In this document: positions 29,172 to 39,453 of the stretch, piece by piece
Layout of the letters: every line of letters begins with the position of its first letter
How positions within the stretch are numbered: position 1 is the first letter of the stretch
Assembly: GCF_030296015.1 (NCBI RefSeq)
Contig: NZ_AP027368.1
Location: 3,520,839 to 3,584,838 of the forward strand
Length of the DNA stretch: 64,000 nucleotides
Reading direction: 5' to 3'
From: Ferrimonas sp. YFM
GTDB lineage: Bacteria > Pseudomonadota > Gammaproteobacteria > Enterobacterales > Shewanellaceae
Notes under the pieces: generated by a model
Database searches by the model: none
Told to the model about the DNA's origin: nothing
Seen by the model: the letters and a program-made list of their open reading frames with translations, nothing else
Program-made: the position numbers and the translations under genes

Positions 29172-30300
29172 GAGGGTTCTCTCTTGTGTTAAATCCGAGT
29201 TGTGACCAGAGGCCGGCCTGCTGTGCAGGTCCCTCTATGGTCAGTGACATAAATTCACGGCGCTCAAGGTGCGCCTTACGCTGGCGGTCAAAACCACCCG
29301 GCTGACTGAACCAGTCCCGAAACCGCCTGTCTTGGGCATCGATGTCGTACACCAGCCGAGCCAGCCTGGCCATGTCGCCCTGGCTGCCCAGTTCAGCCAA
29401 ACCTACCGAGCTGATGCTGGATGGCGGCACATAAGTGCTTAGCGGCGGAACCTGGTGGATTCCCAGGGTCTGCGCCAGCGTGTTCAGCAGTATCCAGTTC
29501 CCCCGAAGTTTTGCCTCGACACTGTATCCGGCGATGTGGGGGGTGGCGATGTCCGCCAACGCCACCAGCTCTGCCATGGGGTTGGGCTCGCCCTCCCACA
29601 CATCCAGAATCAGCCGGCAATCGGGACAGGCACGCTTGTGGTCGACCAATGCCTTATTGTCCACCACCTCGCCACGGCAGGCGTTCACCAGCCAGGCATC
29701 TGGCTTGAGCATCGCCAGCCGGCCCTCATCAATCAGATGATAGGTGCAATCGTCTCCGTCCCGGTTCAGCGGCACATGGCAGCAGACGACGTCCGACCGG
29801 GTCAGCAGGGTGTCCAGGTCAACGAAGCTTCGGGCATCCCCCTGGCGCTGCAGAGGGGGATCATTAAGCAGCACCGTCATCCCCAGTGCCTGGGCCCGCT
29901 CTGCGGTGGCGCTGCCGGTATTGCCGGCGCCAATGACCCCCAGGGTGCGACCGGCCAGGCTGACGCCCAACCGTTCGGCCAGGGTGAGCAGCGCAGTGAG
30001 TACATACTCACCGACCGCCTGAGCGTTACAGCCCGGCGCATTACTCCAGGGGATCCCCCGTGCCTCCAGGGCCTGGGTATCGATATGGTCATAGCCTATG
30101 GTGGCGGTACCAACAAATTGTAACCTCGGCGCGGCAGAGATAAGGCTCTCATCCACCTGGGTCACACTTCGCACCAGCAGGATATCGGCATCGCGCACCT
30201 GCTCAGTACCAATATCACGCCCGGGGTACACACGGATCTCGGCATGGCCGCCAAACATGGCATCCAGTGCCGGCATATTCTCATCTGCAACGATAATCAT
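29155..30300 (-). CDS. pdxB: Erythronate-4-phosphate dehydrogenase
   Basis: Second step of the DXP-dependent pyridoxal phosphate pathway. 381 aa; a D-2-hydroxyacid dehydrogenase fold with the NAD motif GVIGAGNTGS, the substrate segment LVNACRGEVVDNKAL, and the catalytic His in ATPHIAGYS. The PdxB-specific C-terminal dimerisation domain is present. Overlaps asd by 17 nt. Confidence 0.96.
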   Translation of the reverse strand: MIIVADENMPALDAMFGGHAEIRVYPGRDIGTEQVRDADILLVRSVTQVDESLISAAPRLQFVGTATIGYDHIDTQALEARGIPWSNAPGCNAQAVGEYVLTALLTLAERLGVSLAGRTLGVIGAGNTGSATAERAQALGMTVLLNDPPLQRQGDARSFVDLDTLLTRSDVVCCHVPLNRDGDDCTYHLIDEGRLAMLKPDAWLVNACRGEVVDNKALVDHKRACPDCRLILDVWEGEPNPMAELVALADIATPHIAGYSVEAKLRGNWILLNTLAQTLGIHQVPPLSTYVPPSSISSVGLAELGSQGDMARLARLVYDIDAQDRRFRDWFSQPGGFDRQRKAHLERREFMSLTIEGPAQQAGLWSQLGFNTRENPHGTGL

Positions 30301-30348
30301 CGGTCAGGGAGGGGAGTGGGGAATACAGGAGGGGGAGTGTATCAAAAG

Positions 30349-30377
30349 CGAAGCCGGGATTCAGTATCCCGGCTTCG
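30349..30377 (-). terminator. Rho-independent terminator of fabB
   Basis: CGAAGCCGGGAT-TCAGT-ATCCCGGCTTCG perfect 12-bp stem followed by a short T-run on the minus strand. Confidence 0.85.
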
Positions 30378-30403
30378 TTGAGGCTTTTGGCAGCTAACGG
30401 GGA

Positions 30404-31624
30404 TTAACCCTTGTACTTGCGCACAATCAGGGTGGCGTTGGTACCACCGAAGCCGAAGCTGTTGCTCATGAAGGTGTTCACAGGTTGCTCGCGGGTCTCG
30501 GCCACGATGTCCAGACCCTCGGCTTCGGGATCCAGGTTATCGATGTTGATGGAAGGCGCAATGAAGTCATTGTCCATCATCAGCAGGCTGTAGATCGCCT
30601 CGTGAACCCCTGCGGCGCCCAGGGCGTGACCGGTCATCGCCTTGGTGGCACTGATGGCCGGGCTGTTACTGCCAAACACTTCCTGGATGGCGCCCAGCTC
30701 CTTGGTGTCACCCACTGGCGTGGAAGTACCATGGGTGTTGATGTAATCGATGGACACATCGTCACCGGCCTGCTCCAGCGCCATCTTCATGCAGCGCACG
30801 GCGCCTTCGCCACTGGGGGCAACCATGTCGTAGCCGTCAGAGTTGGCACCATAGCCGACGATTTCGCCGTAGATCTTGGCACCACGGGCCAGAGCGTGCT
30901 CCAGCTCCTCAACCACAACCATGCCGCCACCGCCGGAGATAACAAAACCATCACGGTCAGCGTCGTAGGTACGGGACGCCTTGGTGGGGTCTTCATTGTA
31001 CTTGGTGGACAGGGCGCCCATGCCGTCGAAGCCCATGGCCAGGGTCCAGTGCAGCTCTTCGGAGCCACCGGCAAACACGATGTCCTGCTTGCCCAGCTGA
31101 ATCTGCTCAACCGCGTTACCGATGCAGTGCGCACTGGTGGCACAGGCGGAGCTGATGGAGTAGTTCACACCCTTAATCTTGAAGGGAGTGGCCAGGCAGG
31201 CGGAAGCGGTGGAAGACATGATGCGCGGCACCAGATAAGGACCCACACGGCGAACGCCCTTGCTGCGCAGCGTATCGGCAGCCTGCACCTGGTTCAGGGA
31301 GGAGGCACCGCCACAGCCGGCGATGATGCCGGTGCGCAGGTTGCTCACCTGATCCTCTTCGAGGCCAGCGTCGTCGATGGCTTCCTTCATGGCGATGTAG
31401 GCGTAGGCAGCAGCGTCACCCATAAAGCGCAGGGTCTTGCGGTCAACGTGCTCGGAGGTGTCGATCTTCAGATCGCCCCAAACGCGGCTACGCAGGCCCA
31501 GTTCCTCAAATTGTTCTGAGTAGCTCAGGCCACTCTTACCAGCCTTAAGGGAAGCTTTCACTTCCTCGGCGTTGTTGCCAATACTGGAAACGATGCCCAG
31601 TCCGGTAATTACAACTCGCTTCAT
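30404..31624 (-). CDS. fabB: Beta-ketoacyl-ACP synthase I
   Basis: Condensing enzyme of fatty acid elongation, needed for unsaturated fatty acids. 406 aa. The Cys-His-His triad is visible: Cys in [12 protein letters not shown], His in [12 protein letters not shown], His in [14 protein letters not shown]. Transcribed divergently from mnmC, with a 92-bp shared upstream region and its own terminator. Confidence 0.98.
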   Translation of the reverse strand: MKRVVITGLGIVSSIGNNAEEVKASLKAGKSGLSYSEQFEELGLRSRVWGDLKIDTSEHVDRKTLRFMGDAAAYAYIAMKEAIDDAGLEEDQVSNLRTGIIAGCGGASSLNQVQAADTLRSKGVRRVGPYLVPRIMSSTASACLATPFKIKGVNYSISSACATSAHCIGNAVEQIQLGKQDIVFAGGSEELHWTLAMGFDGMGALSTKYNEDPTKASRTYDADRDGFVISGGGGMVVVEELEHALARGAKIYGEIVGYGANSDGYDMVAPSGEGAVRCMKMALEQAGDDVSIDYINTHGTSTPVGDTKELGAIQEVFGSNSPAISATKAMTGHALGAAGVHEAIYSLLMMDNDFIAPSINIDNLDPEAEGLDIVAETREQPVNTFMSNSFGFGGTNATLIVRKYKG

Positions 31625-31716
31625 CGTTGTATCCTGTGTATGAAGATCTTTAAACCGCCGTCATCTTAGCCTGTTTTACAAGCTGAACTGGTCGGCTTTC
31701 CCCCCTGGGGGTTAGA

Positions 31717-33705
31717 ATGGCGTCTCAAACTGCAACAGTGAGTACCCCAGTGAATTCCATCAGCCACGCCAAACTGGATTGGCGCGACTCCGACACCCCG
31801 GTCTCCATCGAATTTGATGATGTTTACTTCTCCACCGTCGACGGCATCGACGAGACCCGATATGTATTTATGCAACATAACGGGTTTCCGGAGCGATTTA
31901 CAGAGCACCCCCATGACACCTTGGTCGTGGCTGAAACCGGTTTCGGCACCGGCCTGAATCTGATGGTGCTGTGGCACAGCTTTCGTCAGTTTCGCCAGAA
32001 CCACCCGGACGCCCCCTGCAAGCGGCTGCACTTTGTCACCATGGAGAAGTACCCGGTCACCGGGGCGGATCTGGCCAAAGCGCACCGTTACTGGCCGGAG
32101 TTTGCCGAGCAGAGCCGCCAGCTGAAAGCCGCCTACCCCATGCCGCTGCCGGGTTGCCACCGCATGGAGTTTGACCAGGGCCAGGTGGTGGTGGATCTGT
32201 GGCTGGGCGACGTCAACGAGTGCCTGGAGCAGATGCACGCACCGGCCGAGGGCGTAATGGACGTCTGGTTCCTCGATGGTTTTACCCCCAGCCGCAACCC
32301 CAAAATGTGGCAGGAACAGCTCTACCAGCAGATGGCCAGGCTCAGCCGCAAGGGGGCGAGCTACGCCACCTTTACCGCCGCCGGCCACGTGCGCAGGGGC
32401 CTGGAGAAGCATGGCTTCAGCGTAGTCAAGGATCAGGGGTATGGCATCAAACGTGAGATGATCTTTGGCCACTTCAATATAGAGAAACCGGAGGCAAGCA
32501 CGCCACAGGAGGTGGCGGTTATCGGCGCCGGTGTGGCCGCTGCCCAAACCGCACTCAGCCTGGTGCAGCGGGGCATCAAGGTGACCCTCTACAGCCAGGG
32601 AGCCCAACCCGCCGATGGCGCCTCAGGCAACCGCCAGGGCGCCCTCTATCCCCTGATGAACCTGGCCGAGGATGGCCTCAGCGCCATCTACCAACAAGGG
32701 TTCCTGCTCGCCCGCCAGCGCCTGAACCGACTGGTGGAGGCTGGCCACAGCATCGACCATGACTGGTGCGGCGTGCTGCAGCTGAGCCAGAATGACAAGG
32801 ATGCCGACAAGCTCAACCGCATCGGCAAAGCCACCTTCCCCTCCGAGCTGGTGCACCTGGTGGACCAACAGCAGGCCAGCCACATCGCCGATCTGCCCCT
32901 GGACCGGGGTGGGCTGTACTTCCCCTATGGTGGGTGGCTGGCGCCGGAGCAGCTGATCCCCGCCCTGTTTGAGCAGGCCCGGGAAACCGGGCTGCTGACC
33001 TGCCACTGGGATCGCCAGTTGCTCAGCCTAAACCGTGAAGCCGGGGAGTGGCAGCTTGATTTTGGCGAACCCCTCGCCCGCCACCCGCACCTGGTGATCT
33101 GCATGGGCCACGCCAGTGCCGATCTGCCCCAAACGGCCCCTTTACCCCTGCAGCCGGTCCGCGGCCAGATCAGTGCCCCTGTGGCCACTGATACCCTGTC
33201 CAAGCTGAAGACGGTGCTCTGTGCCGATGGCTATCTGGTGCCCGCCCTGGACGGCCGACTGACCAGCGGGGCCAGCTTCGTCAAGAACAGCCGGGATACT
33301 CAGTGGCACCATGACGACGTCGAGGAGATTGCCGCTCGCATGAGCAACAGCTTCGGCGGCAGCGACTGGCTGTCTCAGCTGCAGCTGGATGACAGCGGTC
33401 GCGCCGCCATTCGTGGCTCAGTACGGGACCACTTCCCCCTGATGGGGCCCCTGCCCGACTGGGACCGAGTCGCGTCAGAACCCCAGGCTTGGCGTCACCG
33501 GCCTCTGCCTGAACAGCCCGGCGTGCACCTGGTGTCCGGACTGGGATCCCGGGGATTGTGCAGCGGTGCCCTGATGGCCGAATCCGTGGTGTCACTGATC
33601 TGCGGAGAACCCCTGCCTCTGTCCAAGCAGCAGTTGCAGCGTCTGCGGCCGGGCCGCTTCTGGCAAAGGCGCATCAATAAGGGGCACCCGCCAGTCGCAC
33701 AATAG
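31717..33705 (+). CDS. mnmC: Bifunctional tRNA mnm5s2U biosynthesis protein MnmC
   Basis: Completes the mnm5(s2)U34 wobble modification. 662 aa. The N-terminal ~240 residues are an SAM methyltransferase domain (ETGFGTGLNLM, WFLDGFTPSRNPKMW); the rest is an FAD-dependent oxidase (VAVIGAGVAAAQTALSLVQ, DGASGNRQGALYPL). Domain order is that of E. coli MnmC. ATG 31717 follows GGGGG. Confidence 0.97.
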   Translation: MASQTATVSTPVNSISHAKLDWRDSDTPVSIEFDDVYFSTVDGIDETRYVFMQHNGFPERFTEHPHDTLVVAETGFGTGLNLMVLWHSFRQFRQNHPDAPCKRLHFVTMEKYPVTGADLAKAHRYWPEFAEQSRQLKAAYPMPLPGCHRMEFDQGQVVVDLWLGDVNECLEQMHAPAEGVMDVWFLDGFTPSRNPKMWQEQLYQQMARLSRKGASYATFTAAGHVRRGLEKHGFSVVKDQGYGIKREMIFGHFNIEKPEASTPQEVAVIGAGVAAAQTALSLVQRGIKVTLYSQGAQPADGASGNRQGALYPLMNLAEDGLSAIYQQGFLLARQRLNRLVEAGHSIDHDWCGVLQLSQNDKDADKLNRIGKATFPSELVHLVDQQQASHIADLPLDRGGLYFPYGGWLAPEQLIPALFEQARETGLLTCHWDRQLLSLNREAGEWQLDFGEPLARHPHLVICMGHASADLPQTAPLPLQPVRGQISAPVATDTLSKLKTVLCADGYLVPALDGRLTSGASFVKNSRDTQWHHDDVEEIAARMSNSFGGSDWLSQLQLDDSGRAAIRGSVRDHFPLMGPLPDWDRVASEPQAWRHRPLPEQPGVHLVSGLGSRGLCSGALMAESVVSLICGEPLPLSKQQLQRLRPGRFWQRRINKGHPPVAQ

Positions 33706-33730
33706 CCCACAGCCAATCGGCTTTCAGACA

Positions 33731-33768
33731 GAAACAGAAGAGGCTCCCTGGGGAGCCTCTTCTGTTTC
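33731..33768. terminator. Very long perfect bidirectional terminator
   Basis: GAAACAGAAGAGGCTCCC (33731-33748) pairs perfectly over 18 bp with 33751-33768, with only TG between the arms (in practice a larger loop). It lies between convergent mnmC and yfcL. Confidence 0.9.
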
Positions 33769-33783
33769 GGCGCACGACAGTGC

Positions 33784-34056
33784 CTAGTTCTCGGCCAGTC
33801 GCTCCAGCAATTGCAGCCAGGCGTTGCGCACCAGAGCCAAGTCTTCCGGGGCCAGTTCGCTGCTGGCGTCATCAAGGCGACTGCCCATATCCTGAGCCAG
33901 AGCCTCAAGCAGCCCCTGCTGACTCTCTTCCAGAGTGCTCAGGCTCAGAGCCAGGTGTCCCTGAAGGTAGCCACTGGCAAACACCTGATCGTCACTGCCC
34001 TGCTCCACCATCTCGGTCATCCACTGGTTCGCCAGCAGTTCAATTTGGTCTAACAT
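33784..34056 (-). CDS. yfcL: YfcL family protein
   Basis: 90-aa helical protein of unknown function. The segment SDDQVFASGYLQGHLALSLS is characteristic of the YfcL family, and the position beside epmC and mnmC is conserved with E. coli. It starts 9 nt after the stop of the NAD-kinase-like gene. Confidence 0.87.
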   Translation of the reverse strand: MLDQIELLANQWMTEMVEQGSDDQVFASGYLQGHLALSLSTLEESQQGLLEALAQDMGSRLDDASSELAPEDLALVRNAWLQLLERLAEN

Positions 34057-34065
34057 CCACCCTTC

Positions 34066-35178
34066 CTACGCTAATGGGTACAACACTTCATCGTGATAAC
34101 CGGTGATAACGGGGTACCAACCGGCCAGCTGGGCATCCAGCTCCGGGTCGCCAGTATCGGCGATCATCGGCCTTCCCTCAAGCGCTTCGAGCTTGGCTTT
34201 GGTGGCCAGCACCAGGATATTCTCCCGGCCTACGGCGCGAATCAGCTGAGGGCTCAGCTGCTGGTTACCCCGGCCAAACAGATGACCCTGGCCGCCGATC
34301 AGGGTCACCACCAGCTTGGTCGGCCGCCCTTGAACCTGTCGAAGAAGCTGATCTGCAGTCATATCCTGCCCCAACACCTGATCTTCATTAATCAGGTCGA
34401 CCCCAAGCAGGGTGTTCTTCAGCCCCAGCTGTTCCATCACCGCGGCCACGGTAGAGCCTGAGCCCATGATGTACTGCCACTGATCATCCAGCCGCTCCTG
34501 AAACTCGGCACTGATGTCATCCAGCACCAGGGCTTCCACCTCGACGCCCCCCATCTTAACCGCCTGCACATAGTGCAGCGCCTGGGGAATGCGCATCTCG
34601 CCATAGTGGCGGGCCCGGACCTTGCCCAGGCGGAACGCCGCCTCGTCGATGTCCCTCACCTCCGCAAGCACCGTGGAGAGCAGCTCGCCGCGGATCATCT
34701 TGGCCACCACCTCACCACTGGCCTTGGGGGTAATGCCATAGACTCCGGAGTGGATTTTCACTCCTGCCGGTACGCCCAGCACAGGCTGACGGTCGTGCAC
34801 CTGAGCACAGATGTCCCTGGCGGTGCCATCGCCTCCGGCAAACAGGATCAGGTCGACCCCTCTGTCCATCAGCGCCTGAGCCGTGAGTTTGGTGTCGGCA
34901 TCCTTCGATGTCTCGCTGCATCTGTGCACCACGTCAGGGTGATAGCCCAGGCTCTCCAGCAGCGCCTGCCCCATGGCTCCTGAGGCGGTCAGGATCTCCA
35001 CCTTGTCCCTGAGTGACTCAATCTGCTCCAGGGCGGTGGCCATTCTCAGGTGCGCCTTGGGCTCGGCGCCCAGGGCCAGTGCCTGTTCCGCCATTCCGTC
35101 GCTGCCCTTGAGGGCAACACTGCCCCCCAGACCCGCCAGCGGGTTGATGATCACCCCCAGTCTGAATTTTCTGTTCAT
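34066..35178 (-). CDS. ATP-NAD/AcoX kinase family protein
   Basis: 370 aa. The N-terminus FRLGVIINPLAGLGGSVALKGSDG and the kinase motif LFAGGDGTARD place it in the ATP-NAD/AcoX kinase superfamily (COG3199-like), separate from the main NAD kinase NadK. The true substrate is unknown. The start is ATG 35178 (AAAGGCAAGG upstream); the open frame continues upstream but without family similarity. The 238-bp gap upstream, before epmC, shows no gene. Confidence 0.85.
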   Translation of the reverse strand: MNRKFRLGVIINPLAGLGGSVALKGSDGMAEQALALGAEPKAHLRMATALEQIESLRDKVEILTASGAMGQALLESLGYHPDVVHRCSETSKDADTKLTAQALMDRGVDLILFAGGDGTARDICAQVHDRQPVLGVPAGVKIHSGVYGITPKASGEVVAKMIRGELLSTVLAEVRDIDEAAFRLGKVRARHYGEMRIPQALHYVQAVKMGGVEVEALVLDDISAEFQERLDDQWQYIMGSGSTVAAVMEQLGLKNTLLGVDLINEDQVLGQDMTADQLLRQVQGRPTKLVVTLIGGQGHLFGRGNQQLSPQLIRAVGRENILVLATKAKLEALEGRPMIADTGDPELDAQLAGWYPVITGYHDEVLYPLA

Positions 35179-35416
35179 CCTTGCCTTTAGGTTTGTTGAT
35201 CTTTTCCGATGTTTTTTGGCCAACACTGGTTCTGGGTTCTCAGTGCCTGATGTTGACGCAAGATAGCTATGAACTCTGATGACTCGCCGCGCCCTGTGTG
35301 GCCCTCCCGGCCAGCACGACTCTGCGATTGTTCGATTTTGACGCAGAACCATTGGACCTGCAATCCAACGCCTCGATTGCTGGCGTTCATGCTCAACCAA
35401 TGTTGAACCGGCAGCC

Positions 35417-35944
35417 TTAGAGGCTGAACTGCTCCGCCGCCAGGGGGGCGGTGCCGTACTCTCTGCCAAGGTCATAAATCAGAGCCTGGGCCCGCGGGGG
35501 AAAGCTCTGCTGCAGGTAGACAAGGGCTTGCTCTCTCACTCTGGCCTGAAATCCACAACGGTCCACTTCCGCGCCCCCGAGATTGTCCACGCTGACATTG
35601 AAGCGGCGGCCCGCAGCCAGATGAAATGCCCATTCGATGGCCTGAGGTTTGATTTCCACCGTCTCAAACGCCAGCTGCTGCGCTTCGCTGCGTCCATCCG
35701 GGTGATACCAGTAGCCGTAATCCAGCAGCTGGCGGCGAGCCTCTCCGGCCAGAGTCCAGTGCGCCAATTCATGAAGGGCACTGGCATAAAAACCGTGGGC
35801 AAAATAGATGCGGTGACAAGGGCAGTGTTGATCCGCAGGCAGATAGAGAGGCTCATTGCCCTGATCGATAATCCGGGTGTTATACCTTTTGCCCAGTCCC
35901 TGATTAAACAACTGAATCAGACGGTTGTTCTCTTTCCCTGTCAC
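35417..35944 (-). CDS. epmC: Elongation factor P hydroxylase
   Basis: Hydroxylates the beta-lysylated Lys of EF-P, the last modification step. 175 aa. Metal-binding HELAHW near residue 57 and GYWYHPDGRSEAQQLAFE are diagnostic of EpmC/YfcM. GTG start at 35944, one base after the TGA of the upstream permease, so likely coupled. Confidence 0.93.
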   Translation of the reverse strand: MTGKENNRLIQLFNQGLGKRYNTRIIDQGNEPLYLPADQHCPCHRIYFAHGFYASALHELAHWTLAGEARRQLLDYGYWYHPDGRSEAQQLAFETVEIKPQAIEWAFHLAAGRRFNVSVDNLGGAEVDRCGFQARVREQALVYLQQSFPPRAQALIYDLGREYGTAPLAAEQFSL

Positions 35945-35945
35945 C

Positions 35946-37112
35946 TCAATGCATCATCCTGTTGTTGTAGTGCAGCGCCTTGGAGATCAAGGCAGCCAGC
36001 AACGCGGTCAACGCCAGTCCCATGGCCAGCCACCAGATCTGCTCAGGGTGACTCTGCCACAGATGGCCACTGATGTAGATGCCCAATGCCCCGCCGCCGC
36101 TGAAGGACAAACTGCGGTACAGCGCCTGAACCCGGCCCTGAACGCCCGCGCTGAACTCATGATGGATAAACTGCATGGCGCAGACATGGGCCAGGGAGAA
36201 ACTGGCAGCATGCAGCAGGTTGGCTGGCAGTTGTCCCCAGGGGGAGTCCATCTCTGCGGTAAGCAGCCAACGCAGCAGCGCCAGCATACCACAGGCGATC
36301 ATCAGCCAGTCGAGCGGCACCCGACGCAGCAACCTGGGAGTCAGGGCAAACAACCCGACCTCAGCCACCACTCCAGAGGCCACCAATACCCCGGCCAGGG
36401 TTTCATTGATTCCCAAGGATTGCAGGTAGAGCACATAGAAGCCGTAGAAGGGACCGTGACTGGCATTAAGGCAGAAAGCAAACAGCATGAACAGGGCGAC
36501 TCTGGGCCAGTGGACTGCACCCCAGCTTCCTGGCACAGAGGACTGATGGGGGTCGTCTGGGCTTTTCAGTGGCAAGGCGACAAGCAGCATCAGCATCAAC
36601 ACGCCACACCCCATCCAGGGCATCAGGGCGACACTCCAATGCTCAAACAACCAGCCTGCCAGGGCAACCATCACCAAAAAGCCAAGGCTGCCCCAGGTAC
36701 GAATCCTACTGTATAGCTCGACTCTGGGGTTGAGCGCCGTCAGCGTCAGCACCTCAAGCTGAGACAAGATGCTGCTCCAGCTGAAGCCAAACAGCAGCAG
36801 GGCGGCCGCGGTCCACCAGAACCCTTGGGCCAGCAACAAACCGGCAAACCCCAGCATCGACAACACCACACCCAGCTTGGTCATCAATGCCCGCTGACCG
36901 GGGCGATCCGCCAGTGTCGCCCAAAGATAGGGGGAAACCATGGCCATGGCCATCTGCGCCGCCATCAGGGTACCAATCTCTGGGGCGGAGAATCCCCGCA
37001 GCTGCAGAAACACCGCCATAAAAGGCACGGTCAGTGCCTGCATGGCAAAATAGAACAGGTAGTTTGCCGCCAGCAACTGCCGTTGTGGCTGCCAGAAACG
37101 GCTTTGATTCAT
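35946..37112 (-). CDS. MFS permease of the 3-phenylpropionate (HcaT)-like group, copy 1
   Basis: About 388 aa with 12 predicted hydrophobic segments; MFS_1-like. Its N-terminus shares [18 protein letters not shown] with the permease just upstream, and similarity continues along the protein, so the two are tandem paralogues. The start is ATG 37112, 7 nt after the stop of copy 2; substrate unknown. Confidence 0.85.
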   Translation of the reverse strand: MNQSRFWQPQRQLLAANYLFYFAMQALTVPFMAVFLQLRGFSAPEIGTLMAAQMAMAMVSPYLWATLADRPGQRALMTKLGVVLSMLGFAGLLLAQGFWWTAAALLLFGFSWSSILSQLEVLTLTALNPRVELYSRIRTWGSLGFLVMVALAGWLFEHWSVALMPWMGCGVLMLMLLVALPLKSPDDPHQSSVPGSWGAVHWPRVALFMLFAFCLNASHGPFYGFYVLYLQSLGINETLAGVLVASGVVAEVGLFALTPRLLRRVPLDWLMIACGMLALLRWLLTAEMDSPWGQLPANLLHAASFSLAHVCAMQFIHHEFSAGVQGRVQALYRSLSFSGGGALGIYISGHLWQSHPEQIWWLAMGLALTALLAALISKALHYNNRMMH

Positions 37113-37119
37113 GCTGACC

Positions 37120-38325
37120 CTAACTGGCTGCAGATTCGGTATCGGCGCTCTCCAGGGGCGCGGACTCAGCAACCCTTAGGTTATACCTGTACACCCGAGA
37201 CAGGCCGGCCGCCAACAAAGAGACCAGGGCCAGAGCCATGGCCAGTTGCCAGACTCGCTCCGGTTGCTGCGCCCAAAGGTGGCCACTGAGGTAGATGCCC
37301 AGGGCACCACCACCGCTGAAGGCCAGGCTGCCATAGAGCGCCTGAACCCGCCCCTGAATCCCCGGGTGAAACTCATGATGGATAAACTGCATGGCGCAGG
37401 CGTGAGCCAGGGCAAAACTGGCAGCATGAAGAAGCTGGGCCGGCAACTGCCCCAGAGGCGTTGTCATCTGAGAGGTCATGAACCACCTCAGCAGGGCCAG
37501 CAGGGCGCAGGCAATCATCAATCTGTCCAGGGAGACCCGTCTGAGCAACCGGGGCATCAGGGCAAACAGGGCTACTTCGGCCAGAACGCCAGAGGCAACC
37601 AACAGACCGGCCACAGACTCGCCGATTCCCAGGGTCTGCAGATACAGCACGTAAAAACCATAATAGGCGCCATGGCTGGCGTTGAGGCTGAACGCGAACA
37701 GCAAGTAAAGCAGGACCTTGGGCCAGTGAACCCCATGCCAGTTACCTTTGGATACCTCTGCGGTTTCAGGGGTGCCATTGTTCAGTGCCAAAGTGAACCA
37801 GAACATGGTGGCCAGAACGGCCAACCCAATCCAGGGCAACAGCCCGGCATCCCACTGGTCAAATGCCCAGCCGGCGGCGATCACCATTGCCAGGTAGCCC
37901 ACACTGCCCCAGCTGCGCACCTTGCTGTACAGCTCGGTGCGGGGTTTCAAGGAGGAGAGGGTCAGTACCTCCAGCTGAGCCAGTATGCCGCTCCAGCTGA
38001 AGCTGAAGGCCACCAGGGCCGCAGCGGTGGACCAGAAATCCTGGGCCAGAAACAGCCCGGAAAACCCCATCAGGGCCAGCGCCAGGCCGCACTTGGCAAC
38101 CAAAGCCCGGCGACCGGTGGCGTCCGCCAGGGAGGCCCACAGATAAGGAGAGATCATGGCGGTGGCCATCTGCACCGCCATCAGGGTGCCAATCTCAGGA
38201 GCGTGGAATCCGCGAAGGTCGAGGTAGATCCCCATAAAGGGGACAGTCAGTCCCTGAATGGCGAAATAAAACAGGTAGTTGGCAGCCAACAGCTGACGCT
38301 GTGGCTGCCAGAATCCAGTGGTCAT
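37120..38325 (-). CDS. MFS permease of the 3-phenylpropionate (HcaT)-like group, copy 2
   Basis: About 401 aa, 12 hydrophobic segments, paralogous to the next gene downstream. Starts at ATG 38325, overlapping the aroC stop as ATGA. Segments such as [20 protein letters not shown] and [20 protein letters not shown] are shared nearly word for word with copy 1. The operon context (aroC, prmB, epmC) gives no direct hint at the substrate. Confidence 0.87.
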   Translation of the reverse strand: MTTGFWQPQRQLLAANYLFYFAIQGLTVPFMGIYLDLRGFHAPEIGTLMAVQMATAMISPYLWASLADATGRRALVAKCGLALALMGFSGLFLAQDFWSTAAALVAFSFSWSGILAQLEVLTLSSLKPRTELYSKVRSWGSVGYLAMVIAAGWAFDQWDAGLLPWIGLAVLATMFWFTLALNNGTPETAEVSKGNWHGVHWPKVLLYLLFAFSLNASHGAYYGFYVLYLQTLGIGESVAGLLVASGVLAEVALFALMPRLLRRVSLDRLMIACALLALLRWFMTSQMTTPLGQLPAQLLHAASFALAHACAMQFIHHEFHPGIQGRVQALYGSLAFSGGGALGIYLSGHLWAQQPERVWQLAMALALVSLLAAGLSRVYRYNLRVAESAPLESADTESAAS

Positions 38326-39422
38326 TTGGTTGTCATGGTCAGGGTGGGGGTGGAAACGGACACATCGGCATTCTGGGCACGATGACGCAGCAGATGATCC
38401 ATCAGGGTGATCGCCATCATCGCTTCGGCGATGGGCACGGCACGAATCCCCACGCAAGGGTCATGACGGCCACGGGTCACCATCTCAGTGGGGTTGCCGT
38501 CGAGATCGATGCTCTTGCCCGGCACCATGATGGATGAGGTGGGTTTCAGCGCAAGGTGAGCCACCACTGGCTGACCGCTGCTGATGCCGCCCAATACACC
38601 ACCGGCGTGGTTAGAGGTAAAGCCTTGTGGAGTCAGCTCATCCCTGTGCTCGCTGCCCCGCTGCTCAACCACATCGAAGCCGTCACCCATGGCCACCGCC
38701 TTCACCGCATTGATGCTCATCAGGCTGTGGGCCAGATCCGCATCCAGGCGATCGAAGATGGGCTCACCCAGTCCAACGGGCACACCGTTGGCCACAACAG
38801 TCACCTTGGCGCCGATGGAATCACCGCTCTTCTTCAGATCCCGCATAAACTGATCCAGGGCATCCAGCTTGGACTCATCGGGGAAGAAGAAGGGGTTTTG
38901 CTCCACCTGGGACAGGTCCACCCGCTCCGCCTTGACCGGGCCCAGTTGGGACAGGTAACCACGAATCTCAATGCCGTGGACCTGAGCCAGATATTTCTTG
39001 GCAATGGCACCGGCCGCCACCCGCATGGCGGTCTCCCGGGCGGAGCTGCGGCCTCCGCCGCGGTAATCGCGAATGCCATACTTGTGGTGATAGGTGTAAT
39101 CCGCATGGCCGGGGCGGAATGTCTTGGCTATATCCGAGTAGTCTTTGGAGCGCTGATCCGTGTTCTGAATCAGCAATCCGATGGGGGTGCCCGTGGTCTT
39201 GCCCTCAAACACTCCGGACTGGATGGAGACCTCATCGGCCTCCCGTCGCGCCGTGGTGTATCGGGAACTTCCGGGTCGACGGCGGTCCAGATCATGTTGC
39301 AGATCCGCCTCGCTCAACTCAATGCCGGGGGGACAGCCATCCACAATGGCGCCCAGAGAAAGACCGTGACTCTCACCCCAGGTGGTCACAGTGAAAAGTT
39401 TACCTATCGTATTACCAGCCAT
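38322..39422 (-). CDS. aroC: Chorismate synthase
   Basis: Last step of the shikimate pathway: EPSP to chorismate, with reduced FMN. 366 aa. Signature motifs: [31 protein letters not shown] and [19 protein letters not shown]. 31 nt downstream of prmB on the same strand and 4-nt overlap with the following permease. Confidence 0.98.
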   Translation of the reverse strand: MAGNTIGKLFTVTTWGESHGLSLGAIVDGCPPGIELSEADLQHDLDRRRPGSSRYTTARREADEVSIQSGVFEGKTTGTPIGLLIQNTDQRSKDYSDIAKTFRPGHADYTYHHKYGIRDYRGGGRSSARETAMRVAAGAIAKKYLAQVHGIEIRGYLSQLGPVKAERVDLSQVEQNPFFFPDESKLDALDQFMRDLKKSGDSIGAKVTVVANGVPVGLGEPIFDRLDADLAHSLMSINAVKAVAMGDGFDVVEQRGSEHRDELTPQGFTSNHAGGVLGGISSGQPVVAHLALKPTSSIMVPGKSIDLDGNPTEMVTRGRHDPCVGIRAVPIAEAMMAITLMDHLLRHRAQNADVSVSTPTLTMTTK

Positions 39423-39453
39423 TCCCCAGCGGCACTCCCTTATCTATTGATGA

